A stretch of 64,000 nt of DNA from Bryopsis sp. KO-2023. Lineage: Eukaryota; Chlorophyta; Ulvophyceae; Bryopsidales; Bryopsidaceae. A model generated the notes under the pieces. It was given only the letters and a program-made list of their open reading frames with translations, was not told where the DNA came from and searched no databases. Position 1 is the first letter of the stretch. Each line of letters opens with the position of its first letter. Both the position numbers and the translations under genes were made by a program. Below are positions 1 through 9,907 of this stretch, piece after piece. The DNA lies in NCBI GenBank assembly GCA_030272585.1, contig BSYQ01000003.1:310001-374000 (forward strand), given 5' to 3'.

Positions 1-950
1 CCATTGTTCAACGGCCTGCTCCCATCCGCGACTGCGCGAGGTCAAGTGTGAGATTCGGGTGGACCGGTCGCGTATTCCGAGCAAAGCAGGTATTTAAAGA
101 GCTTCTTTTGGCTGAAAGAAAAGTCGGAGACGAGTGCGCCGGCGCGCAGGGAACGAGGTACAGAGAGTGGGAAGGTCAGTACCCCAGCAGGGGCGCTCGT
201 TTCTGGATTGCTCATCCCTGTTTTTGATGTTTCCGACACACTGACTTGCCCAAAACGCATGAACTGGATGATAACGAGCTCGTCCTCGAGGTGACCTGAG
301 ACTTCCATAGGGTAGAAATTGCTACCCTATGAAAATGCTCTGATTGTAGCAAGGAAATTGTTTGCCTTGGTATTGTGAGCTTGCTGATCATTGGTGTTGG
401 GACTCATGTTTTTTTTCTGTTTTTTCCTTGCTGTGCAACAGACCACCCTCTTGGTCACTTGACTACCATTGGGCAATGTTATTTCCAGAGGTGATTCATC
501 GGCTGTGTGTCAAGCTCGCTTCCCAGGAAGATGTAAGTTTGATTTTCAGTTCATCTCTCGCTGGGGAATAGAGATTTTATTCCATGTGTTTGAACAAGAG
601 CAATACGTAAAACAACAGCAAAATTGGCAATCGTTTCTTTTTTTAATCAAGATTATATATGTACTATCAGGATTTTCTTTGGTACTACTTCTGTTAGACC
701 AACTGCTGTTGGCACCAAAGGAAGGGAACGAACAACGGAAGACAGAACCCTGGTGCCTAATTTGTCGATTGAGTTACATGACCCCAAATCCGTTTATAAA
801 CGCCTGCAAGAACAGGGCGAGGAAATCAAGTGAGATGAAATCAATTGTTCTTCCACTGTGCACCAGGTTGGTCCACAAATTTATGGGTTTTGATGTAGAG
901 GAAACGATGGTTGTAGAAGGAGTGTCTGACCCTGCCTGCTTTCTGTAGGC
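1..950 (+). CDS. Possible exons of an unidentified multi-exon gene, 5' end outside the window
   Basis: Several short open stretches on the plus strand look like exons. A frame open from base 2 runs to a GTATTT donor near 70. A stretch near 240-291 ends at GAG|GTGACC. A stretch at about 489-532 follows a pyrimidine-rich TTATTTCCAG and ends at GAT|GTAAGT. A stretch at about 670-830 encodes a polar segment with RTTEDRTLVPNLSIELHDPK and ends in QEQGEEIK. I could not join these with conserved phase, and I do not recognise the protein. The polar, lysine- and glutamate-rich composition of the last piece is protein-like. From 950 to about 2100 I see no convincing gene. This could equally be degenerate or untranslated sequence. 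Confidence 0.25.
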
Positions 951-2144
951 TGTCCTGTTGTGCTTGCCAGGTGGATCAAGAGGAGAGGGCATGGATCATG
1001 CTGATGGAATTGCTGGACTGAAGGATCTGGATGTCAGGGAGCCTAAGTACCATCTTTGTTTGTGGCTTGCTCTGCTCTGGTAAATTACCTCAGTTACATT
1101 TCTTGAAATTCGAAGCAATGCATTGACTATGAGTTTCCACAATCGTTGATTGTGGGTTTTGGGACGAAATGGGATAGTATGGTGGGTACACCCGAGCTCT
1201 GAAAGGGATGGGATGGTATGCATTCAACTGGAGGATTCTGTTCTCCCCATCTTGAAGCTTGGAACTTGAGCCTGGGGTCCTCTTGTGACAAAGCAGTGGA
1301 AACCACACTTTTGCTAGCTTATGGAGGACTATATTAAACTGTTTCACACAATTTTGCCGTCAGTAGTGAACCTTGTTATGTGGGCATTTAGATGTATCAC
1401 CCTCTTTTAAGTGGGCTCAATTTGTTGTCTTGACAGTCACCAAAGAAGTCAGTCGAAGCCCCATCAGTCTGCCCCTCCGAGGGGGGTGTTAAAATTTAAT
1501 GCAGTTTTTCCTCCCCAGTCTGACTCGCCGAATCAACAGTCCAGGCATTGATCCCCCAAGAGCTGTTTTGTCACTTGTTCACTAGAAAATGATATAAGTA
1601 TTGCGGAGTAAGTATTCTCCACAATAGTGGAAATTGATTGTCTGATTGCCTCACCAGGGAAAGAGCAAGAGGAAGTGCTGAGTGAAGACCCACTGGACAT
1701 TCTGTTGGATTTGGCCTGCAAAACACATTCATCAGTTGTGCGCAACAGAGGAAACTTCCACTCAGTTGAATTTTGAGTGGAACATTTTAAAAAGTAGAGG
1801 AGGGGTTTGGAAGTTTTCGCAGTATTTTCGCTTTCTTTCGCTGGTTGTGAGAATAAACTTCCAGAAAGCAAGAATGTGCAGAAGGTGGATCCCAAGTTCG
1901 ATTCTTGGGCACATCGAGCTATTGAAAGGGATTTGCGGTTTTGTCTTTGTTGTAATTTATCATTGTAATGAGAAAAATTGAAATCATGATGATATTCTGT
2001 CCATTATTTTATAATAGTGATAATCACCCATGTGGTGGAGAATGGAATCATCTATAGACATTCATCAATTAAAATTTACAATCAATCGTACCACGACAAG
2101 AATCACAGCCGAGCGTGTGCTTGGGCTTGTGTGATGACACATCA

Positions 2145-2402
2145 ATGACAGAGCTTGTAACAGCTTGTAAGAGCTTGTAACCGCGTGGATCGGGAAAGCT
2201 TGTAACAGCTTGTAACAGCTTGTAAATTCCCACTTTACAAGCATGGAGCTGTTCCACTTTACAAGCTTTTTGCTTGTAACAGCTTGTAACAGCTTGTAAT
2301 CTCCACTTTACAAGCTTGTAAACGATGGGGACAGTGTCAAGTCTTTACAAGCTTGTAATCCACTTTACAAGCACTTTACAAGGTGTTTACAAGCTTGTAA
2401 AA
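2145..2402. repeat. 10-bp AGCTTGTAAC satellite with inverted units
   Basis: The decamer AGCTTGTAAC and its variants recur more than ten times. Runs of direct copies alternate with the reverse complement (CTTTACAAGC and similar), so the core ACAAGCTTGT is palindromic and the array can fold back on itself. No other stretch of the window repeats this word. The array lies just upstream of the degenerate BTB/glycine-rich fragments. Confidence 0.85.
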
Positions 2403-2512
2403 GCGGCGTTTTTTCACTAGTGTTTCATCGGTTTAAAACAGAAGGGTCTTTCCTTGCTTCCAGCATCAATATATAAATAGCAGCAGGGAGAGGTGGGGGC
2501 ATCGGTTGGAAA

Positions 2513-2765
2513 CAGTATGGCGGCAGTCGTAATCTGGATGAAAATGGGGCCGGTGCTGATCCTGAGTGTGTAGGAGGGAAATATAGAGGCAATGGGAGTA
2601 GTAGGAAAAAGAAAAAGGAAGTTCTGGATGGAAAGCTGACCTTCGGCACGAGCGAAGCCAAGGGGTGCTACTGCCAATGACTGTGGTGGCGGAGGAAATA
2701 TCGGTGGTGGAGGGGGAGGCAACTCGGGGGGCAGTTCTGCTTAGTACAATGGTGGGGGACCAATG
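2513..2765 (+). pseudogene. Degenerate fragment of the glycine-rich domain of the BTB-GRD family
   Basis: The plus strand keeps recognisable pieces of the glycine-rich domain found whole at 8645-9907. It starts at a YGG..NLDENG-like stretch, then has VGGKYRGNGS, a KPRGA-like remnant and GGGGN.GGGGGG. The match is broken by stops and frame changes, and no BTB part or start is present nearby. Divergence is clearly greater than between the intact copies, so this is an old relic of a host gene. It is placed by word matches to the intact copies, and its edges are approximate. Confidence 0.65.
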
Positions 2766-3114
2766 CTGACTTGAAAAGTTCTGTGAAGGGGTGATTGGAT
2801 TATGACAGTTGATAATGGTGATCTCACATGTGGAACCCATGCAATGATGCACATGCACCAGTATTGGGCACTGTGTCCGACCACCCGTGCAACGAAACCC
2901 TTCGTTTGCGCAGCGACACGCAACTTTGTTTGTGGATTGCGATCGTTGAGAGTGAATCGGAATCCCTCCAAGAACGGAGCTTGTGCCCATCAATTTGCTT
3001 GTGTTTGTGTTCATTGTATACAATGAACACTTTAAAGTGAGGCACTTTAAAGTGCCTCCAGCAGCACCACTGTAGTTCTTTTTGTATTTGCCGCTTACGA
3101 AGAAGCCTCAACAT

Positions 3115-3232
3115 TCCCCTTGTCATTCCAGCATGTAATTCGAAGGATCCACCAAAATTGCACCCTCCCCGCCCTTTGCCCAATAAATCTGACCAAGCTT
3201 CGCTTGATCAGCAGCCAACCAAGTGCTACACT
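3115..3232 (-). pseudogene. Degenerate fragment of a BTB-GRD gene, opposite strand
   Basis: Read on the minus strand, this piece encodes AADQAKLGQIYWAKGGEGA, which matches the segment just before the glycine-rich core of the 390-residue subfamily (AADQAKLGQVTWSKGGEGA in the copy at 8645-9907). The match stops abruptly on both sides. It lies about 350 bp from the plus-strand fragment at 2513-2765 but points the other way, so the two came from separate events or were rearranged after insertion. Confidence 0.65.
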
Positions 3233-3972
3233 GCTGCTGCAATCCTTTTAAAATGTAACGTCTGCATAGCAAAACAAAAAAGAGTTTACACTTCCAAAAT
3301 TTGAAATACTCAGATGTGTTTTGAATAACCTCAAGGTAAACCACAACAAAAAATGATCTTGGCCCCAAGAGATGATCTTCCCCCGGGAAGATCTCCTTAG
3401 TAGTATAATAGTAAGTTAATACCTTATTAAATACAGTTCATCCATTCCTTAAATTCTCATTCGATCGACCTGTAGGCAACAGCTGCCGATTCGATCCAGT
3501 AGTGCTGCTGGTAGATAATGGGAGAGCGGCATCTCCTACACAATGTAATTTGATGTTTGTTTGCTGTTGGTAGATATGAGCACTCGTCGTATGTGAGTAA
3601 TTTGATCAATGTATTGGAGCGCTTTGTTGAAATAGAGTAGAGAATGAATCAATTCATCAAGGTGCAAACAAAGAAACATCAAATTACATTGTGTAGGAAA
3701 AAAAAGTGCACTGCGGCTGTTGTTGAACGGGAAAAACAATGAAACCCTTGTGATCGTCGGTCCACTGTATCGTTCAACTGCAATCCACCACCACAATAGA
3801 GAAAAGCGAACAAAAATACCATCATAAGAAACAACCCAGACAAATCCAAATTTGAAAATTTGACCAAAAAACAATAGTTTTGCGACAAAAAAAATCAAGA
3901 ATGTGCTTCTCTATCACCTTCCTTTTCATAAAATATTCAAAACCTTGCAGAGAGGAAGTGAAAAAGGTCATT

Positions 3973-5091
3973 TCAGTCCACCACTTCCCAACTCTGCATG
4001 GAATCTTCATTGGTGTGACTAAATGTTTCGTTATTTGAATTTCCAAACTGATCAATCAAAGAAGCCTCCGAAGGGGGCAAATCTTTTCCACCCCAAATGA
4101 GAACTTTTCCACGCCCAAAATTCCCCAATCTTTTCCAAGTGTTTACCGCCTCAGATGCAACGTAGCTCCCACCACCACCTCCAGGGGAGTCGTGGCCAGC
4201 ACCACCACCAGAATAGCCTCCCCCCCCCCACCAACAACGCCCCCTCCACTGCCAAACCCCCCTGTATCATTCACACCAGTAGTCGTCGGCTTTGCCAGCG
4301 CTTCAGGTCCTGCCTTCCATCCCAGACCACCTTCGTCCCCTCCATTGCTTACCCCATTGCCTCCATTCTTTCCACCCACACATTTTGAATTTGGACTACT
4401 TCCATCTTCATCCAAGTTGGCATCAGCACCATAAAACAAGCTATTAGGACCGCCACCACCACCTGCTGCCAGGAGCAAGCTCAGCTCTTTCTTTTTGAGA
4501 GCGACAAACGTACCTCCAGCACCACCTGTATATATCGCAGGTTTATGCCCAGTATACACTCTCGACATCCCTCCTGTCAATATTTGGACAACGTCACCAG
4601 CATTGAATTCAAACGGGCCCCCCACAATGGCACCAACACCACCCTTCGCCTTGTAGTTCTGGGCATTGACGTTGGGTGGATCCGCAGCCTTAGCACCCAT
4701 GGCCACAATGTGGTACCAGCCAGATTGGGGTACTTTCCATTCCTGCCATTTCTCCATGTCACGAGAATACTGAAAGGTGGCGGCAGGCCCTCCTTTGTCC
4801 TGTTTCAGATACTTCATGCAAGCTTTCGACACCCAGTTCATTTCGTACATTCTGGCTGCCACCATTACGTTGATGACATTGTCGTCATTTAAATCGCCAT
4901 CATCAGTGTAGCAGCAGCGCAAAATCCACTTCAGCGCTGCAGGCTCTACATCTTTCGCAGATACGAAATTAGTCGAATCCTTGCCGCATAATTCTCCACC
5001 AACACCTATCGCAGAGAAAACAAACTGAACAGTTGGTGGACGAACAGTGCGAGCAAATATCACTTGTAACATCGTTCTGTCTTCCCACCAT
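3973..5091 (-). pseudogene. BTB-GRD family pseudogene with most of the BTB domain deleted
   Basis: The family layout is present: start codon at 5089-5091 followed at once by an 83-bp intron (5006-5088, TAG acceptor), then exon 2 beginning GTGTTGGTGGAGAATTATGC, and a stop at 3973-3975 after SWEVVD. Compared with the copies at 30267-31524 and 56606-57868, about 150 bp is missing right after the first codons of exon 2, removing the front half of the BTB domain (GHSQNW to the stretch before GKDST). The deletion shifts the frame relative to the start codon. A cytosine run near 4220 has ten C against eight in the copy at 56606, which shifts the frame again inside the glycine-rich domain. The rest is well preserved, so inactivation looks recent. 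About 355 bp of its 5' flank is shared with the copy at 56606-57868. Confidence 0.8.
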
Positions 5092-5447
5092 TGTTCAGCG
5101 CACCAGTGTTCAGCAGCCCTGTCGCAGGAAATCTGCGTACCGGTAGTATTTTGAACGTTTTTTGCTACAACTCACCATTGTGTTGGTAGATGTGCACTCA
5201 CGAGGAAGACTCTATTCCATGACTTCACATCAATCTCGAAGAAGCCACCAGCCTTTCTCTGCTGTTGCAATCAGGGCAGGGGGCTTTCCTGAGGAAGGGG
5301 CGTATGCCATGTCGGCACCTCTACAATTTTCTTTGTTGCAATGCAACACAAATGTGTGTTGCAAACACAAAAACATGTTTGCTGGTAAGTTTGAAACCAC
5401 ATGTATTTTCTTCCGAAGCGGCGGCGCGTTCATTGTAAGCTTGCACG
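5092..5447. repeat. Duplicated 5' flank shared with 57869-58224
   Basis: These roughly 355 bases upstream of the pseudogene start match the 5' flank of the intact copy at 56606-57868 with only scattered differences. The similarity ends sharply at 5447, after AAGCTTGCACG. The block may hold the promoter and 5' untranslated exon of this subfamily. From 5448 to about 6270 I see no gene, apart from a 27-bp BTB fragment at about 5504-5530. Confidence 0.8.
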
Positions 5448-6271
5448 GGGCCTGCCTGAAGCGTCTGTCACCCAGCCCCCTCCCAGGCCCGGGGTGTTGC
5501 AACACGCTCGCAAAATCCATTTCAGCGCTCCATGAGACAATGGAATCTAGCTTGCTTTACGATAAAAAAAAAGAATCAGTCAATCAATCAATGATTTCGT
5601 GTTGCCTGAAAGAAGAAGACACAGCTGGCCAGCCTCCCCATGGGGAGAAAATTTCAAGGACGACGCCTGTTTGTTTGGTTGTTTGTTGTTTGGTCCAGTT
5701 CTTAAGAAAAAAAATTCTTGATTTTCGATTGTCACTGTCATGAAATTCCCAATTTTATCTCTATTGAAAACCAGGGTTCCACTTTAGAAAGCCTTGTGTT
5801 GCTTTTCTTTTGGTAAGTCATTAATTGATCGGTCTCTTACTGTGAGGTTGAAAATTCCGCAATCAGTTTTAAAATATTGTCAATCAAGTGTTTTTCTTGG
5901 ATGGAAAACAATGACGTGGGATGAGTGTAGAGATGTAGCCTTCCTTACATTTACAACGAACTGTCGCTTCCGAAGCTGACACATGGTAGGAGTTCGAGAA
6001 CACTAACGCAACCCCAAATAATTTTAATAGAAAGTACAAAAACACAAAAATATTGAAAACCTTAGATTGAAAACTTCAAGCTCAAATTCTGAAAGAAAAC
6101 AAACAAACAAACAAAATCTTTGAATCATTTCCAAAATGGCTCCCTGCAGATCAACCCAACTTTTCGACAAAAAACATATACTCAACGTCATCACTAGTCG
6201 CATCGAATAACCTCCGTGTAAGTGGTATGGACCACGCCAACGTCGAACTGTGGATAGCGGCCAAAGAACCG

Positions 6272-7072
6272 TCAGTCAACACGAATCCTTGTTGATGGAA
6301 TCAACACAAAAAGTCTCGTGTCGGAACCAGAATCACCCACCCTAACGGCGTCGAAAAATCTTCCCTGGAGCGAGACAAAATACATGCCACCCAAGACTCT
6401 GTTCGTCTTCTGAGTGTAGCCATGCAGGTAGACATATCGATCTCCTGACGAGAAAATCGTCGCGAGGTGCGCTGTCTCTCCAGAACGCACACTAAACCAG
6501 CCGCGTGAATTCCATCCACTGTCCCTACTCTGCACGGCATACACGTTGATAGATGGTTGGCAAGTTACTTCAAAGAACGCTGCTGGATTTCCTATTTTTC
6601 TTTTCACAAACGGAGGCGCTGGCCCTGGGTAGAAGCTGAGGCGCTCAAAGAAGAAACAAGTATTTTAGGGAACTGTGTCACTGCATTGCCAATTCTGAAT
6701 CGGGTGGAAAACCCTCCCCAACCCTCCCGCTTCTGCGCTTTATGGCTGTCGCACCTCCCTGTATCTAATAGCGAAGATCATCATCTCGTCACAGACGTTT
6801 TTTACTTGGAAGCAAGTCCTGTCGAACCCGCACCCACCGCCTGCACAACGAAACTTACGGGTCAGGGTATACTTTCAAAACCTCAGCAGCCGCCAAAACC
6901 CTGCCTCGCTGAAAAACAACTTGCCATCGGAGATGCTCCTGGCCACTCTTCCAGGAGGAGGAGAGGCTGTGGAATATCCTCCAGAAGTTTGGCGGAGTTC
7001 TCGGGCGAATGGGTTACGAGGCGCAGACAAGAGGAAAATGGTTGTCAGAATTGCGATCGGGAGAGCTTTCAT
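6272..7072 (-). CDS. Small secreted protein, DUF1036-like (tentative)
   Basis: Two exons, 6925-7072 and 6272-6624, join in phase 1 across a 300-bp intron with a GC donor (ATG|GCAAGT) and an acceptor TACCCAG. The protein would be about 166 residues. Residues 1-25 (MKALPIAILTTIFLLSAP and following) form a clear signal peptide, so it should be secreted or enter the secretory pathway. After a proline- and serine-rich linker, the second exon encodes one compact domain with DSGWNSRGWFSVRSGE and RYVYLHGYTQ. That pattern resembles the bacterial DUF1036 family (a GW...GWW..PG pattern followed by a YVYA-like strand). Family membership is my inference from memory. A long open frame on the opposite strand (6557-7414) has no recognisable domain and is probably a shadow. 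Confidence 0.5.
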
Positions 7073-7785
7073 CGTTGCGGCCGTTGCTGGGGCTCGTCGA
7101 TTTTTTCCACAACTCACTATTTGTGCGATGGCTTGGTGGTGTCCAATCTGTGCGTCCCGAGGTTAACGGCCACCGAGGAGACTCTCTGGCGTGTCAAACG
7201 GCGAATCTTCCAGATGTCCACACCATATTGTGACTTGTTTGAAGCTGCAACCTTGAGGCCTCAAACAGCCACAGAATTCTCCACAGGGGGCTTCTTGGTG
7301 TGCGAACGTGATTTGACAAAGTTCTCGAGCTTTGAAGGTCGAGAATATGGCCAGCTTGCGAAAGCAGCCCCAAGAAAAGGGGTGGGAGCCATTCATCCAG
7401 CGCCTCTCCTCTGACCGAAAGTTTTCTCGTCGAAAAAAAAGTTGAATTTGAAAGTAAAATTTCCTTTGATTAGTTTCAAGGAAATATAAAATCGTTCCTT
7501 TTAGTTTAACCTGTGTGAGTACACTATGTAATAGGAATTCACTTGTAAAACTTCTATTTGAATACTTGTTGTCAAGCATTCACAGTTGCATAGACTGGGG
7601 GCTTTGCTCCACTTGAACGCTGTGGTGACTCTTTTCGGAAAGAAACAAACAGGTGCAGTAAAGGAGGTGGCACATCAATCAATTTAAACATCTCCATCTC
7701 CTGTGGGGATGTTTTAAGTGAAAATTTTTCAATCGTTCAGTCGATGATATTTTGGGGAGCAATGATCAGCCAATCTTGATGTAGG

Positions 7786-8153
7786 CTTTGGCGAAGTGGA
7801 TGACGACAACGTTGTCAGCGTAATGATGGCAGCCGGAATGTACGAAATGGAATGGGTGGAAAAGGCCTGCATGAAGTACTTGAAAAAGGGCGCTGAGGTT
7901 CCACTGGCTGCCTTTAAATACTCCAAGGAAAATCAGAAATGGCTGGAATGGAAGGTCCCAGAATCCGGATGGTATCATTTGGTTGCCATGGGGGCAAAAG
8001 CTGCCGATCTGGCAAAGCTTGGTCAAGTTACTTGGTCGAAAGGCGGGGAAGGTGCAATGATTGGTGGATCCTTTCAATTGCAGGCTAGTGATGTTATCCA
8101 AATATTGACAGGGGGAATGTCAACGCTCTTGGTGGGGAGCACAAACAAAAATC
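7786..8153 (+). pseudogene. Truncated BTB-GRD copy (end of BTB and start of glycine-rich domain)
   Basis: This segment matches the copies at 8645-9907 and 35922-37183 from the GEVDDDNVVSVM stretch near the end of the BTB domain to the STLLVG stretch that opens the glycine-rich domain. The match begins without a start codon and stops at about 8153, where sequence matching the 5' flank of the next gene begins. STLLVG occurs in the copy at 35922 but not at 8645, so the fragment derives from a gene of the former type. It stays open in frame over the retained part, so it is young. It lies directly ahead of an intact gene of the same family and strand. Confidence 0.8.
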
Positions 8154-8644
8154 AGTCAAGGTCGTGTTTTTCTTTTCTACCCTTGTATCGCACTGCACGA
8201 ACAATCAAAGCCCAGACCGCAACACGCGCACTCACAACCAATAATACCACAGTCACGACACAACCGAACAGGCCAACAGCGCAGGATATGAGCACGCCGT
8301 CAAAACGACCCAGTCAAGGACAAAAAAAGATATTCGGGAACGAGGCTTTGTGCGTATTTGTGCATATATGTGTTCGTACACTATAGTTGCATCACGGGAT
8401 CACCATGGCAACTCCATCGCATGCGCATGCATGGATTCCTTTTCACACTTGTCCACTGCGTTTCGCGAAACAGCTGGCCGGTTTGGGGATTCGATAATCA
8501 CTGTGACGTAAGAGCTCGCTCTCGTCTTGTCCGCACCGGAACATCGCCAGCGGTTTCCCCAGCCCCTGTCCGATCTGAAGTGAGCCAGTGAGCGTTTCAT
8601 TGGTGATCTCGACATTTTGAATTTGCCGCAACCGTTATCGTTCA
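8154..8644. repeat. Duplicated 5' flank shared with 37184-37686 (inverted)
   Basis: About 490 bp ahead of the start codon match, in inverted orientation, the flank of the copy at 35922-37183. The match runs from CAGTCAAGGTCGTG to TATCGTTCAATG. One ATG in the block (at about 8288) is ATA in the other copy, so it is not a conserved start. The block probably contains the promoter and 5' untranslated region. Confidence 0.8.
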
Positions 8645-9907
8645 ATGGTAAGAGAACAACGGCAAGCAAATGTTCTTGACTGTTCAAGTGGCCGCTCGCA
8701 ATTTCGATTGTGTTGACACGAAACGTTTGGACAGGTGTTGTTGGAAAATTATGAAGGCCACCACCAAAACTGGGCGAAATGCTTCGACGACCCGGAAATG
8801 AGCGATGTCGTTTTCGAAGCCAAGGATGGCCAGATCTTTCATTGCGAGAAATTCGTGTTGGAGGTGGCCAGTCCCTATTTCAAGAAGTTGTTCGGTGGAA
8901 AGTGCGGAGGTCCAATAAAGAACCTCGAGGCGAAAGACGTGGACCCTGCGGCGCTGAAATGGATTTTGAGAGCGTGCTACACAGGGGACGGCGAAGTGGA
9001 TGACGACAACGTTGTCAGCGTAATGGTGGCAGCCGAAATGTACGAAATGGAATGGGTGGAGAAGGCCTGCATGAAGTACTTGAAAAAGGGCGCTGAGGTT
9101 CCACTGGCTGCCTTTAAATACTCCAAGGAAAATCAGAAATGGCTGGAATGGAAGGTCCCAGAATCCGGATGGTATCATTTGGTTGCCATGGGGGCAAAAG
9201 CTGCCGATCAAGCAAAGCTTGGTCAAGTTACTTGGTCGAAAGGTGGGGAAGGTGCAATGATTGGTGGATCCTTTGAATTCCAGGCTGGTGATGTTATCCA
9301 AATATTGACAGGGGGAATGTCCAGGCTTTACATGGTAGACAAGGATAAAAATCTCTTTGGTGGGGGGGGTGGTGGGACTTTCGTCGCCTTGAAAACGAAA
9401 GAGCTCTCCTTGATGTTAGCAGCAGGAGGTGGTGGGAGTTTTGACGGTAAGTTATACGGTGGCGATGGTAACTTGGATGAAAATGGAGGTACGTCTGATC
9501 CCACGTATATAGGAGGGAAGAATGGAGGCAACGGGACCGATAGAAACATTAATACCGGAGGTCTCGGATGGAAAGCTGGCCCTGCGGCGCTGGCAAAGCC
9601 AAGGGGTGCTGATGACAAAGATAATGGGGGGTTTGGTGGTGGAGGAAACAGGGATGGTGGAGGAGGAGGCTACTCTGGGGGCAGCGCTGGGTGGTATAAT
9701 GGTGGTGGAGGGGGTGGAAGCTATATTGCACCTCAGGCTGAAAACGTTTGGAAAAAAGTTGGGAGCTTGGGTCATGGAAAGGTTTTTGTTTGGAAAGGAA
9801 AAAATGTTCCCAAAGAAGAAATCTTTTTTCTGAAAGAGGTTGGTGACATTACTGTGCAAAGCCAAAGCAACATGGAATTGATTGATACTTGGGAAATCTT
9901 GGAATGA
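8645..9907 (+). CDS. BTB/POZ protein with ALK/LTK-type glycine-rich domain
   Basis: Exon 1 ends with the start codon (8645-8647), an 87-bp intron (8648-8734, GTAAGA to ACAG) follows, and exon 2 is 8735-9907. The 391-residue product has a BTB/POZ domain at about 14-126 (SDVVFEAKDGQIFHCEKF, then KYLKK). From about 139 to 352 it has a glycine-rich domain in the order WKVPESGWYHL, GGGGGGTFVAL, LMLAAGGGG, GGKNGGNG, GGFGGGG, GGGGGYSGG, GGGGGSYI, GHGKVFVW. That order and spacing follow the glycine-rich domain of ALK and LTK receptor kinases. BTB domains commonly form dimers or recruit cullin-3. No signal peptide or membrane segment is visible, so the protein is probably cytosolic or nuclear. The fusion's function is unknown. 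The copy at 35922-37183 is the closest relative. Confidence 0.9.

Noticed and set aside
469-948. Open frame with a hydrophobic stretch (160 codons)
   Set aside because: It runs through splice-like sites (GAT|GTAAGT at 533) and looks like read-through of intron sequence.
4155-4434. Proline-rich open frames opposite the glycine-rich domains (also at 9328-9731 and 31071-31265)
   Set aside because: Glycine codons read backwards give proline and other open codons; they occur opposite every family copy and have no start or splice context.
6557-7414. Long open frame on the plus strand (285 codons)
   Set aside because: It has no recognisable domain and overlaps, on the opposite strand, a gene with a clear signal peptide and a splice pair in phase.
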